A stretch of DNA of 64,000 nt. Origin: an uncultured Flavihumibacter sp. Lineage in GTDB: Bacteria; Bacteroidota; Bacteroidia; Chitinophagales; Chitinophagaceae. Position numbers and translations under genes: made by a program. The stretch spans positions 124,001-188,000 of the forward strand of contig CABHOY010000045.1 of the NCBI GenBank assembly GCA_902168105.1, in the 5' to 3' direction. Positions 54,925-63,506 of this stretch are shown piece by piece; position 1 is the first letter of the stretch; each line of letters opens with the position of its first letter. A model generated the notes under the pieces. That model saw only the letters and a program-made list of their open reading frames with translations. It ran no database searches and was not told where the DNA came from.

Positions 54925-55251
54925 ATGAAAAACCAAACGTTGGCTATTATTGCCTACATCACATTGATTGGATGGATATATAGCTATGTCCAGTATAAAA
55001 ATAGCCCGGATAAAAGCAGTTTGGTACGGTATCACCTCAACCAGGCACTGGGCATTTTTATCTTTACTGTGATTCTATGGACTGCCATTAAGATCATCTC
55101 AGTAATTGTTCCATCAATAGGCTCAATATTAGCGGTTGCCGGCCTTCTTCCATTGGTCTTAATGACCTTTGGCGCTGCTGCAGCGTCCAAAGACATTCTA
55201 AGCCCTGTCCCCGGAGTTGGAAAATTGTTTGAAAACAGCTTTGTTTCATGA
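54925..55251 (+). CDS. DUF4870-like membrane protein
   Basis: 108 aa. AIIAYITLIGWIYSYVQY then YHLNQALGIFIFTVILWTAI and GSILAVAGLLPLVLMTFGAA give three helices, as in DUF4870 proteins where the RYHLNQALG loop is typical. Function unknown. Confidence 0.85.
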   Translation: MKNQTLAIIAYITLIGWIYSYVQYKNSPDKSSLVRYHLNQALGIFIFTVILWTAIKIISVIVPSIGSILAVAGLLPLVLMTFGAAAASKDILSPVPGVGKLFENSFVS

Positions 55252-55328
55252 AACGGGCTGTTGCGGTTTCGCACGACCGCTAAAAAATAACTATATCCTA
55301 ATACCCTATACTGACATGAAAATGTTAA

Positions 55329-55357
55329 CCGGGAAACTCCGTCCTGGAGTTTCCCGG
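55329..55357. terminator. Hairpin between DUF4870 and isoaspartyl peptidase genes
   Basis: CCGGGAAACTCC (55329-55340) pairs exactly with GGAGTTTCCCGG (55346-55357) around a 5-nt loop. It lies between converging genes and can end both transcripts. Confidence 0.8.
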
Positions 55358-55366
55358 AACTATCCA

Positions 55367-56431
55367 TCATTTGTAGATCTCAATCGTTATTTTTCCATCA
55401 GCAGTCACCATGCCCCTGTACATACCTTCGGTATTAAAAGGGAGTACAGCGTGGCCATTTTTGTCCAAAGCTATCAATCCACCATTACCACCAAGCGTAC
55501 CTACTTTTTCAATCACAGCCTTGCCAGCTTCCTGCACCGTTAGTCCTTTGTAGGCCATGAGCGCCGAAAGATCATAAGCCACCACACTACGGATAAAAAA
55601 CTCTCCCCAACCGGTGCAGGAAACGGCTACTGTATTATTATTAGCATAAGTTCCTGCGCCAATGATAGGTGCATCACCGATACGGCCATATTTTTTATTC
55701 GTCATACCGCCAGTAGAGGTCCCGGCGGCAAGATTACCTGCTTTATCGAGGGCTACAGCACCGACAGTACCGAACTTGTTATCGATGTTTTCAATGCCCA
55801 GTTTACCCGCCGGTCGATAGCTATGGTCCAGCTTACTCTTGATAGAATCTTCTCTTAACGCTTTTTGTAATCCATCCCAACGTTCCTGAGTACGGAAATA
55901 GGAGGGGGCCACAATTTCCAGACCTGCTTCTTTCGCAAACTGTTCCGCTCCGCGTCCCGCCATCATTACATGTTCTGACTTTTCCATTACCGCTCTCGCA
56001 GCAGAAATCGGATTGCGGATAGTAGACACGCCAGCCACAGATCCTGCTTCCAGTGTTTTACCATTCATGATCGCGGCATCCATCTCATTGCGTCCGTCAT
56101 GTGTGAATACGGCACCTTTTCCGGCATTGAACAGCGGGTTATCTTCCAGTACCCTGATGGTAGCCTCCACTGCATCCAGGCTGCTTTTGCCTGCCTGGAT
56201 AGCTTTATAACCAGTCTTCAGCGCTTCTTCCAGCCCTGCTTTGTAAGCGGCCTCTTTCTGCGCAGTCATATTCTTTTTAAGTATAGTGCCTGCACCGCCA
56301 TGTATAACAAGGACATATTTTTCCTGCCGGGTACTATCGTCGGCAGATTGACCGGTGTTGGCACACACCTGCATACTGCTGCAAAAGATCAGCAGCCAGG
56401 TGGCGGATCGGAGAAGGGAAAATGTTTTCAT
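55367..56431 (-). CDS. Isoaspartyl peptidase / L-asparaginase (Ntn hydrolase)
   Basis: Periplasmic type-2 asparaginase that cleaves itself. 354 aa with a signal peptide ending near VCANTGQS. VIHGGAGTILKKNM, NPLFNAGKGAVF and MDAAIMNGKTLEAG lie in the alpha part. Autocleavage creates the nucleophile T222 in FGTVGAVALDKAGNLAAGTS. Substrate-binding YANNNTVAVSCTGWGE follows. Removes beta-aspartyl peptides and asparagine. Confidence 0.93.
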   Translation of the reverse strand: MKTFSLLRSATWLLIFCSSMQVCANTGQSADDSTRQEKYVLVIHGGAGTILKKNMTAQKEAAYKAGLEEALKTGYKAIQAGKSSLDAVEATIRVLEDNPLFNAGKGAVFTHDGRNEMDAAIMNGKTLEAGSVAGVSTIRNPISAARAVMEKSEHVMMAGRGAEQFAKEAGLEIVAPSYFRTQERWDGLQKALREDSIKSKLDHSYRPAGKLGIENIDNKFGTVGAVALDKAGNLAAGTSTGGMTNKKYGRIGDAPIIGAGTYANNNTVAVSCTGWGEFFIRSVVAYDLSALMAYKGLTVQEAGKAVIEKVGTLGGNGGLIALDKNGHAVLPFNTEGMYRGMVTADGKITIEIYK

Positions 56432-56575
56432 ACAGACTAAATTATAAAATCTGTCCCACTTGTCAGCAGGATAGATAGGACACTATAGGATACTTTCCTG
56501 AAGCAGATATTGCAAATTAATAATCCGTTTTTGCGCAAACGTTTCCATACATTTATTGAAATGTGTTCCACCATC

Positions 56576-58738
56576 ATGAATAAAAGGATACAAACCCGGT
56601 TATACGCGCTATCATTTTGTATGTCACTGCTGCTCGTCAGTTCCGCTTCCCGGAGCCAGGAGCTTATTAACCGTATGGCGTTAGTACAACGGCATAACGT
56701 CGTTAATAATAAACCAGATTCACTTGCTTCCCTCACGCTTGGTAATGGTGGTTTTGCCTTCACTGTGGACGTCACCGGACTACAATCATTTCCCGAAGCT
56801 TATAGCCAGGGCGTGCCGTTGGGTACGCAGTCGGAATGGGGATGGCATAGCTTTACCGATACCGCCGGCTATCGCTTTGAAGAAAGTCTCAAAACATATC
56901 ATCTGCACAACAGGGATATTACCTACGCCGTGCAATGGAATACGCCGGAACGTAACAAACAGGCTTCAGACTGGTTCCGTCAGAATATGCATCGTTTGCA
57001 GTTAGGTAATATCGGACTACAGATCCTGCTGAAGAATGGCACCGTCTGCCGTTTGTCCGACATCAAACAGATCAATCAGGAACTGGATCTCTGGAATGGC
57101 GTGATCCGCAGCCGCTTCACTATAGAAGGCACTCCTGTAGAAATACAGACTACTGTACATCCTGAAACAGACCTGGTCGCAGTTAGGATAGAATCACCTT
57201 TACTCAAAGAAGGGCGCATTAAACTCGAAGTACGTTTTCCTTATCCTACGGGTGCCTTTTCAGATGTGGGCGTGAACCGTCAGTCCCCTGAAAAACACAT
57301 CTCCCGTGTTATAGAAGTTGGGCAGCGTTCCTTCACACTGGAACATAGGCTTGACAAAACACAATATTTCCTCCAGGTGACCGGTTCCGACGCCATGACG
57401 ATGGCGCAGCAACAGCGGCACGATCACATCATTACCCCTTCAGCCAATGTGACCCGTTTTGATTGTGATTTCCGCTTTAGTGAAGAGCGGCCTTCTGGTG
57501 CCCGTTCCCTGCCCCCTTTTGAAACAGTGCGCACGCTCAGTGAAGAACATTGGCGGAACTTCTGGCAGCAGGGCGCCGCAGTAGATTTTCTCGGAAGTAC
57601 CGACCCACGGGCCTTTGAGCTTGAACGTCGTATCATACTGTCACAATACCTGATGGCGGTTCAATGTGCAGGTAACATGCCGCCGCAGGAAACCGGGCTG
57701 ACCTACAACAGTTGGTTCGGGAAACCTCATCTCGAGATGCACTGGTGGCATGCTGTTCACTTTGCACTGTGGAATCGTCCGGATATGCTTGAGAAAAGCC
57801 TTCAATGGTATGTCACCGTTGCAGGGAAAGCAAAAGCTATCGCTGAACGCCAGGGCTATGAAGGTATCCGCTGGCAGAAGATGACCGACCCGCAAGGCAA
57901 TGAAAGCCCCTCTTCTATAGGCGCTTTCCTGTTATGGCAACAGCCTCACTTCATTTATATGACAGAACTGTTGTACCGGCACTATCATGACAAGGGAACA
58001 TTGAACAAGTATAAAGATCTCGTATTCGCTACCGCGGATTTCATGGCTTCGTACGCCTCGTACGACAGCGCCACACGTCGCTATATACTGGGCAAGGGCA
58101 TGATCCCTGCACAGGAACGTTTTAAGCCGGAAAGCACCTTTAACGCCACATTCGAGTTAGCTTATTGGCGTTGGGGCCTTACAACCGCACAGCAGTGGCG
58201 TACCCGCCTTGGTATGCCCCGCAATGCCCGTTGGGACAATATCCTGGATAGTCTTTCAGCGCTTCCGCAGAAAGATGGTTTATACCTCGCCGCAGAAAGC
58301 GTACCGGATTCGTACACCAATCCACCATACATGACTGACCATCCGGCTGTACTGGGCGCGCTTGGTATGTTACCTGCGGACCCCCATGTGGATTCCGCTG
58401 TTATGCATCGCACCTTCAATAAAATATGGGCCTCCTGGAACTGGCAGGAAACCTGGGGCTGGGATTTCCCTTTAACAGCGATGACTGCCACCCGCCTTGG
58501 CATGCCTGATAAAGCGATAGACGCCTTATTCATGCCCGTAAAAACGAACACCTGGTTACCCAACGGTCATAACTACCAGGACGAGCGACTGCGGCTCTAC
58601 CTGCCCGGCAATGGCGGCCTCCTTACCGCTGTAGCCATGATGTGTGCAGGATACGACGGTTGCCTCGATCCATTGCCCGGCATCCCCGGCAACGGTAAAT
58701 GGCATGTGATGTGGGAAGGGCTTCAGCCAATGCCGTAA
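56576..58738 (+). CDS. Secreted six-hairpin glycosidase, GH65-like
   Basis: 720 aa from MNKRIQTRLYALSFCMSLLL (signal peptide ending near SRSQ); an in-frame start exists at 56510. The N-terminal beta domain (SLTLGNGGFAFTVDVTGLQS, QSEWGWHSF) leads to an alpha/alpha barrel with YNSWFGKPHLEMHWWHAVHF, RPDMLEKSLQWY and ASWNWQETWGWDFPLTAM. The family-65-like HWWHA segment is the best clue, but the catalytic acid and the substrate are uncertain. About 144 bp downstream of the isoaspartyl peptidase start, on the other strand. Confidence 0.72.
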   Translation: MNKRIQTRLYALSFCMSLLLVSSASRSQELINRMALVQRHNVVNNKPDSLASLTLGNGGFAFTVDVTGLQSFPEAYSQGVPLGTQSEWGWHSFTDTAGYRFEESLKTYHLHNRDITYAVQWNTPERNKQASDWFRQNMHRLQLGNIGLQILLKNGTVCRLSDIKQINQELDLWNGVIRSRFTIEGTPVEIQTTVHPETDLVAVRIESPLLKEGRIKLEVRFPYPTGAFSDVGVNRQSPEKHISRVIEVGQRSFTLEHRLDKTQYFLQVTGSDAMTMAQQQRHDHIITPSANVTRFDCDFRFSEERPSGARSLPPFETVRTLSEEHWRNFWQQGAAVDFLGSTDPRAFELERRIILSQYLMAVQCAGNMPPQETGLTYNSWFGKPHLEMHWWHAVHFALWNRPDMLEKSLQWYVTVAGKAKAIAERQGYEGIRWQKMTDPQGNESPSSIGAFLLWQQPHFIYMTELLYRHYHDKGTLNKYKDLVFATADFMASYASYDSATRRYILGKGMIPAQERFKPESTFNATFELAYWRWGLTTAQQWRTRLGMPRNARWDNILDSLSALPQKDGLYLAAESVPDSYTNPPYMTDHPAVLGALGMLPADPHVDSAVMHRTFNKIWASWNWQETWGWDFPLTAMTATRLGMPDKAIDALFMPVKTNTWLPNGHNYQDERLRLYLPGNGGLLTAVAMMCAGYDGCLDPLPGIPGNGKWHVMWEGLQPMP

Positions 58739-58841
58739 CGTACATGATATGGCGATTGCCTCGATGAATTACCCGGAATCCCTGGTAATAACCAAATGGG
58801 AAGTGATAACGCATGTTCAATCCACGTAAAAACTATATATA

Positions 58842-59975
58842 ATGAAGATGCAACTTTTAGTCGCCACTATCTTACTGAGCTGCAGCAGTTATTTGCCTGT
58901 GAGGGCACAACAATCGCTTCCGCCAAAAAAAGAAGTGCTGAAAACCCTGACCCTCGTTAACCGTTACTTCATGGAAAAATGGCCGGATGCCGGTAAAGAG
59001 ATCGTACTGCATAAAACATGGCCTTCCAATATCTGGACGCGTGCCGTCTACTACGAAGGTCTCATGGCATTGTACAAGGTCGATCCGCAGAAAAGTTATT
59101 ATGACTACGCAGTACAATGGGGCGAGAAACATCATTGGGGCCTGCGTGGCGGTATCATTACGCGCAATGCAGATAACCAGGCTTGTGGCCAGACTTACAT
59201 TGACCTCTACCAGATAGATAAACAACCTGATCGTATACACGATATCAAAGCTTCGATCGACAGCATGCTGGCAACGGACGTTATCGACGACTGGGACTGG
59301 ATTGACGCCATTCAGATGGCGATGCCGGTAATGACACGTCTTGGCAAGCTTTATAACGACACTACCTATTTCCACCGCATGTACGAAATGTATGCCTTCA
59401 CCAAATTCAAACATGGCGGCAATGGTTTGTACAATCAGCAGGAACACCTTTGGTGGCGTGATAAAGATTTCGTTCCTCCTTATAAAGAGCCTAATGGCGG
59501 TAACTGTTACTGGAGCCGTGGTAATGGCTGGGTATTAGCTTCGCTTGTACGTACTATGGAAGACTTGCCAAAGACATCTCCTTACTACAAAATATATCTT
59601 CAGGATTTCAAGGATATGTCTGCAGCTGTCCTCAAGCTTCAACGTGCTGACGGCTTCTGGAATGCCAGTTTGCATGATCCCACCAACTTTGGTGGCAAGG
59701 AACTGACAGGAACTTCTCTTTTTGTTTACAGCATGGCGTGGGGTGTTCGTAACGGCTATCTGGACAAGAAGGCTTACCAGCCAGCGGTGTTGAAAGCGTG
59801 GAATGCGCTTGTGAAGGATTGTGTTCATGACAACGGCATGCTGGGCTACGTTCAGAGCACTGGCAAACAACCTTCTGATGGGCAGCCGGTAACTTTCGAT
59901 AAGATCCCTGACTTCGAAGATTATGGTCTTGGGTGTTTCCTGTTAGCAGGTTCAGAGATCTACAAGAGTAAATAG
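58842..59975 (+). CDS. Secreted GH88/GH105 unsaturated glucuronyl or rhamnogalacturonyl hydrolase
   Basis: 377 aa with signal peptide ending near PVRAQQ. An alpha/alpha barrel with WTRAVYYEGLMALYKVD, the catalytic D155 in DWDWIDAIQMAMPV, CYWSRGNGWVLASLVRTM and ELTGTSLFVYSMAWGVRNGY. Removes delta-4,5-unsaturated uronic acid from products of polysaccharide lyases, for example in pectin breakdown. Begins 103 bp after the GH65-like gene and may share its transcript. Confidence 0.88.
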   Translation: MKMQLLVATILLSCSSYLPVRAQQSLPPKKEVLKTLTLVNRYFMEKWPDAGKEIVLHKTWPSNIWTRAVYYEGLMALYKVDPQKSYYDYAVQWGEKHHWGLRGGIITRNADNQACGQTYIDLYQIDKQPDRIHDIKASIDSMLATDVIDDWDWIDAIQMAMPVMTRLGKLYNDTTYFHRMYEMYAFTKFKHGGNGLYNQQEHLWWRDKDFVPPYKEPNGGNCYWSRGNGWVLASLVRTMEDLPKTSPYYKIYLQDFKDMSAAVLKLQRADGFWNASLHDPTNFGGKELTGTSLFVYSMAWGVRNGYLDKKAYQPAVLKAWNALVKDCVHDNGMLGYVQSTGKQPSDGQPVTFDKIPDFEDYGLGCFLLAGSEIYKSK

Positions 59976-59992
59976 GATTACCGATAGCGTAT

Positions 59993-60162
59993 TATTATGC
60001 ATTAGACTCGAAAATGGGATGCTGCAATTCTAGCTCTGACCTTCTCACGGTTGGGGGTAAGGATCACTGTAATTCATTGTCGTGCTATTATACATTAGAA
60101 GCGAAAATGGGATGCTGCAATTCTAGCGCTGACCTTCTAGCTCACGGTTGCAGGTGGGATCA
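59993..60162. repeat. Two direct repeats of about 75 bp at the left end
   Basis: Copy 1 (about 59993-60066) and copy 2 (about 60086-60162) share the run GAAAATGGGATGCTGCAATT and the core TGACCTTCT...CACGGTTG. The period is about 93 bp. Copy 2 holds the complete core with CTAGCTCAC; copy 1 lacks four of its bases. Confidence 0.8.
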
Positions 60163-60324
60163 CAGGCTGTAGTTCTTTGAAGTATACTAACTATTAAGCT
60201 TTGATTAGGCGGATGGGCTTTTGGAATTCTATTAACCCCCTATCTGTCGCATCAGCATACTTCAAACAACTAAGGCCAGTGATTCCCACCTGCACCGCTC
60301 GCTGCGGTCGGTCTCCAAAACAAT
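60127..60324. repeat. Left inverted arm, itself a palindrome
   Basis: Its reverse complement matches 61431-61632 at most positions. Within the arm TGCAGGTGGGATCAC (about 60149) and its complement (GTGATTCCCACCTGCA, about 60271) form a smaller inverted repeat that also includes TTTGAAGTAT. An inner GC hairpin lies at CCGCTCGCTGCGG. Confidence 0.8.
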
Positions 60325-60373
60325 AGTAATGCAACATATATTCGTGTACGTATTCGGACTCATATTCTTCCTC

Positions 60374-61030
60374 TCATTTACTGTTCCATTTACTATTGCA
60401 TCTAACCCTTACAGAGTCCCGTTCATGGCAGCGTTTGCTATTGAACTTACAAGCAGTACTACGGCCACTTTTGCTTACATATGATCTTGTCTCTTCTCTA
60501 TTGTATTTAACACATTTTCCATCAGGCTTGCGGGCATATTCGCCGCAATACTTATTGTAATCTTCATTGCAGCTATCAGTGGCTTTACCCGCAGTACTTC
60601 TCATTATTTTTGCCAGAGAACCAACTTCTGAAACAGTGGTTTCGCGATAGTCCTTACTGCATCTATCAGTGCCTTTAACCGCTGCATACTCGATTGTTTT
60701 AGGCAGATAGACCGCTTCTAACATAGTGATAACATTATCTGCATTAAACCCTTCTTTTAACAGTAACATGGCCTTTCCTGTAAGTTCACGATATCGTTTA
60801 TACATACGTTTGTCGTCGGGTAACTGTCTGTATATACGGGAAGCGATACGTGACCCTTGCTTAAGCCATCCGGCATATTTCATTGTTTTCGCAAAAGCGG
60901 GATCACGTTTAACACGTTTACCAGTAAGCGAGCTCCTAGTACGAACGATATACGCTCCGTTCATAAAATATATTGTGAGATTATCTTGTGTGCCAATAAA
61001 GGGAGGCACACCGCCAACAATTTTCGGCAT
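60374..61030 (-). CDS. Small MPKIVGG-type protein encoded inside the repeat element
   Basis: 218 aa, no signal peptide. Residues 1-110 (MPKIVGGVPPFIGTQDNLTI, RSSLTGKRVKRDPAF, ELTGKAMLLLKEG) form a basic domain like a small family I know from Bacteroidota genomes with no assigned role. Residues 118-218 are a low-complexity, Cys/Lys/Arg-rich tail with repeated KGTDRCSKDY and KATDSCNEDY blocks, so the tail has grown by duplication. The basic composition would suit nucleic acid binding (inference). It lies between two inverted ~200-bp arms. No recognised transposase or nuclease motif is present. Confidence 0.7.
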   Translation of the reverse strand: MPKIVGGVPPFIGTQDNLTIYFMNGAYIVRTRSSLTGKRVKRDPAFAKTMKYAGWLKQGSRIASRIYRQLPDDKRMYKRYRELTGKAMLLLKEGFNADNVITMLEAVYLPKTIEYAAVKGTDRCSKDYRETTVSEVGSLAKIMRSTAGKATDSCNEDYNKYCGEYARKPDGKCVKYNREETRSYVSKSGRSTACKFNSKRCHERDSVRVRCNSKWNSK

Positions 61031-61267
61031 ATGATTTTAGTTTATACGAATGTAGGATACTAAGGGTATACGTCGTAGTAACGTCGGGTTAACGCCATGT
61101 TTAAAGCGTACTTTATTGCCGCATATGCCATTTATGCCGTTTTTGCCGCTCAATGGAATCCCTACAATGGGGTTTTACAGACCCCAAGCCTGTTTGCTCT
61201 GTTCTGGCTGTCGTGCTCTTGAGCTAATTATACAGCTACTCCTATATCGTACGAAGCAAAGCTAAAA

Positions 61268-61345
61268 TCACAATAGGCAATCACAATAGACAATCACAAT
61301 AGACAATCACAATAGACAATCATAATAGACAATCACAATGAAGAT
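61268..61345. repeat. 13-bp tandem repeat upstream of the element gene
   Basis: TCACAATAGACAA is repeated about five times from 61268, with small changes (TCACAATAGGCAA, TCATAATAGACAA) and a decayed sixth copy. Confidence 0.85.
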
Positions 61346-61430
61346 CATAACCGGGATCACAATGGAATATAATAAGCATCATAATGCAAGTACTGCAACT
61401 GTGGCCACGCATGCGGGCAGCGTTCCTGCC

Positions 61431-61632
61431 ATTGTTTTGGAGACCGGCCGCAGTGAGCGGTGCAGGTGGGAACCACTGGCCTTAGTTGTTTGAAGTATGC
61501 TTAATACGACCCTCCAGGGGTTTAAATAGAATTCCCAACGCCCAACCGCCCAATCAAAGCTAAATATCAAGGTAACTTCAAAGAACTACAGCCAGTGGTC
61601 CCAACCTGCATCCGTGAGCTAGAAGGTCAACG
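61431..61632. repeat. Right inverted arm of the element
   Basis: Reverse complement of the left arm: ATTGTTTTGGAGACCGGCCG..., then GTGCAGGTGGGAACCACTGG, GTTTGAAGTATGCT, and outward CTTCAAAGAACTACAGCCAG and the core GTGAGCTAGAAGGTCAACGC. Like the left arm it holds the smaller palindrome, so the TGCAGGTGGGA motif occurs four times in the element (two per arm, in opposite senses). Confidence 0.8.
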
Positions 61633-61980
61633 CAATAATCACTGTCAGCCCAAACTCGCGCACATCCGTGAGCTAGAAGGTCAACGCAATAATCACTGTC
61701 AGCCCAAACTCGCGCGCATCTGTGAGCTAGAAGGTCAACGCAATAATCACTGTCAGGCCAAACTCGCGCGCATCCGCGAGCTAGAAGGTCAACTCTATAG
61801 TCACTGTCAGCCCAAACTCGCGCGCATCCGTGAGCTAGAAGGTCAACGCAATAATCACTGTCAGGCCAAACTCGCGCGCATCCGCGAGCTGGAAGGTCAA
61901 CGCTGGAATCACTGTCAGCCCAAACCCGCGCGCATCCGCGAGCTGGAAGGTCAACGCTAGGATCACTGTCAGCCCCATTC
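61613..61980. repeat. 54-bp tandem repeat array, six full copies and a partial seventh
   Basis: Copies start at 61613, 61667, 61721, 61775, 61829, 61883 and 61937. Each has the core GAGCTAGAAGGTCAACGC (G or T variants), then AATCACTGTCAG and AACTCGCGCGCATC. The spacing is exactly 54 bp and there are no unique spacers, so this is not a CRISPR. The length is a multiple of three, so spurious reading frames run through it on both strands. Confidence 0.95.
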
Positions 61981-62124
61981 GCATCCCATGCATAATAGCT
62001 CTCCCCCTTAATAGCAACCGCCCGACCCTTGAATAAAAGCACCCCAAAAGAAATTCCGTTTTCGAGCAAACATTCACTACTAATTATAGCATCTTTACCC
62101 CGCACCCGGCGAATGCAATTGCTT

Positions 62125-63282
62125 ATGACTGTTAAAAAACTTATCGGAAAAGTACACCTATGGCTCGGCTTCACCTCCGGCCTCGGCGTTTTCATAATAG
62201 CCGTTACAGGCTGTATCCTGGCATTCCAACAGGAAATAGAAAGTATTACGAAGCCGTATACATACACCGCCAGTCGCCCCGACGCAACACCACTATCACC
62301 ATCGGAACTGAAAGCGATCGCAGTTAAACAAATTACAGATAAGCAACCCAATCTCGTTAGTTACCCCGGGAAGGATAAAAGCGCAACAGTGATGTTCTTC
62401 GGAGCAGATCCAGATTACTACTACCAGGTCTTCATGGACCCCTATACCGGTAAAGTTATCAAGGTATGGAGCGAAGAAGGCGATTTCTTCCATTTTATAT
62501 TACACGGGCATTATTACCTGTGGCTGCCGGAAAAGATCGGTCAGCCGGTAACGGCATCAGTTACATTGATCTTCTTTGTAATGCTGATCACAGGACTGGT
62601 GTTATGGTGGCCTAAAAATAAGGCGGCAGCCAAACAAAGGTTCTCTGTGAAGTTGAATGCAAAGTGGAAGAGAGTGAATTACGACCTGCATAATGTCCTG
62701 GGATTTTATGTGATGGCGATAGGCTTGATCCTCGCTACTACTGGTCTGGTGTGGGGGTTCCAGTGGTTCAGCAATGCGTTGTACTTCGTAACATCAGGGG
62801 GAGAGCATTTGCCAGTAGATGCACCGCCATTGTCTGACAAGACCAAAACCGCATTGTACAAGATGCCCGAAGATCAGGTCTGGCAGGAGTTAAGAAAGAA
62901 AGCGCCGGCAGAAGCAAGCATTATGATCTCTTATCCGGCAGATGATTCTGCTGCTATTTCCGCATCAGTCAATTATAGGCCGGGTACATATTATAAGATG
63001 GACAATTATTACTTCGATCAGAATACATTAGCGATACTGCCAGCAAAAGGACCTTATACCGGCGAATATGCCAAAGCCGGGTTTGCAGATAAACTGCGGG
63101 ATATGAACTACGATATCCATATCGGAGCGATAGCCGGTATACCGGGAAAGATCATCGTTTTTATGGCGAGCCTTGTTTGCGCCAGCCTGCCCGTTACCGG
63201 CGTGTATATATGGTGGGGAAGAAGGAATAAGAAGATAAAAAAGAGCCCGGCAACACGCGCTGCTTCCCGTATGACAGCTTAG
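62125..63282 (+). CDS. PepSY-associated transmembrane protein
   Basis: 385 aa from MTVKKLIGKVHLWLG (62125); other in-frame starts lie at 62113 and 62029. Four membrane helices: GLGVFIIAVTGCILAFQQEI, TLIFFVMLITGLVLWWPKNK, GFYVMAIGLILATTGLVWGF and VFMASLVCASLPVTGVYIWWG. Periplasmic PepSY-like parts with HGHYYLWLP and YDIHIG lie between. Such proteins are often iron-regulated and reduce ferric-siderophores or help metal uptake (general knowledge). Confidence 0.9.
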   Translation: MTVKKLIGKVHLWLGFTSGLGVFIIAVTGCILAFQQEIESITKPYTYTASRPDATPLSPSELKAIAVKQITDKQPNLVSYPGKDKSATVMFFGADPDYYYQVFMDPYTGKVIKVWSEEGDFFHFILHGHYYLWLPEKIGQPVTASVTLIFFVMLITGLVLWWPKNKAAAKQRFSVKLNAKWKRVNYDLHNVLGFYVMAIGLILATTGLVWGFQWFSNALYFVTSGGEHLPVDAPPLSDKTKTALYKMPEDQVWQELRKKAPAEASIMISYPADDSAAISASVNYRPGTYYKMDNYYFDQNTLAILPAKGPYTGEYAKAGFADKLRDMNYDIHIGAIAGIPGKIIVFMASLVCASLPVTGVYIWWGRRNKKIKKSPATRAASRMTA

Positions 63283-63506
63283 ACGTACAATGTGTAGATC
63301 TCCAATCCGGAAAAAATAAGCGTAAAGAATACGTTTCCCGAAAAAAATCTCTATTTTTCGCGGGTGACAGCGCCACTGTGTAGTTAAGTTTAATCCACGG
63401 GTATCATTTAAAACAGGTCCATGAGTCTCAACAACACTGCCATAGCCGCGGAGGTAGCGGTGCGTATCCACGTTTTCAATAATCATTATATAAAGCTCCA
63501 CAAATC

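Larger units (their letters stand above)
59993..61980. mobile_element. Candidate repeat-bounded element: gene flanked by nested palindromes and core-repeat arrays
   Basis: The unit has a left pair of direct repeats, a left inverted arm, one minus-strand gene, a 13-bp repeat run, a right inverted arm and a seven-copy 54-bp array. All share the core GAGCTAGAAGGTCA. No transposase or recombinase is encoded. I treat it as a probable non-autonomous mobile or selfish unit, not a known IS type. See the separate entries. Confidence 0.55.

Noticed and set aside
61595..61960. Plus-strand 121-aa frame in the same array
   Set aside because: The ELEGQRNNHCQPK-type repeats are a by-product of the tandem DNA repeat. 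No start signal or homology is visible.
61613..61980. Possible CRISPR array
   Set aside because: The whole 54-bp unit repeats with small changes; there are no unique spacers and no cas genes.
61578..62351. Long minus-strand reading frame across the 54-bp array (257 aa)
   Set aside because: Its repeats of 18 residues arise only because 54 is divisible by three, and it overlaps the true PepSY gene start.
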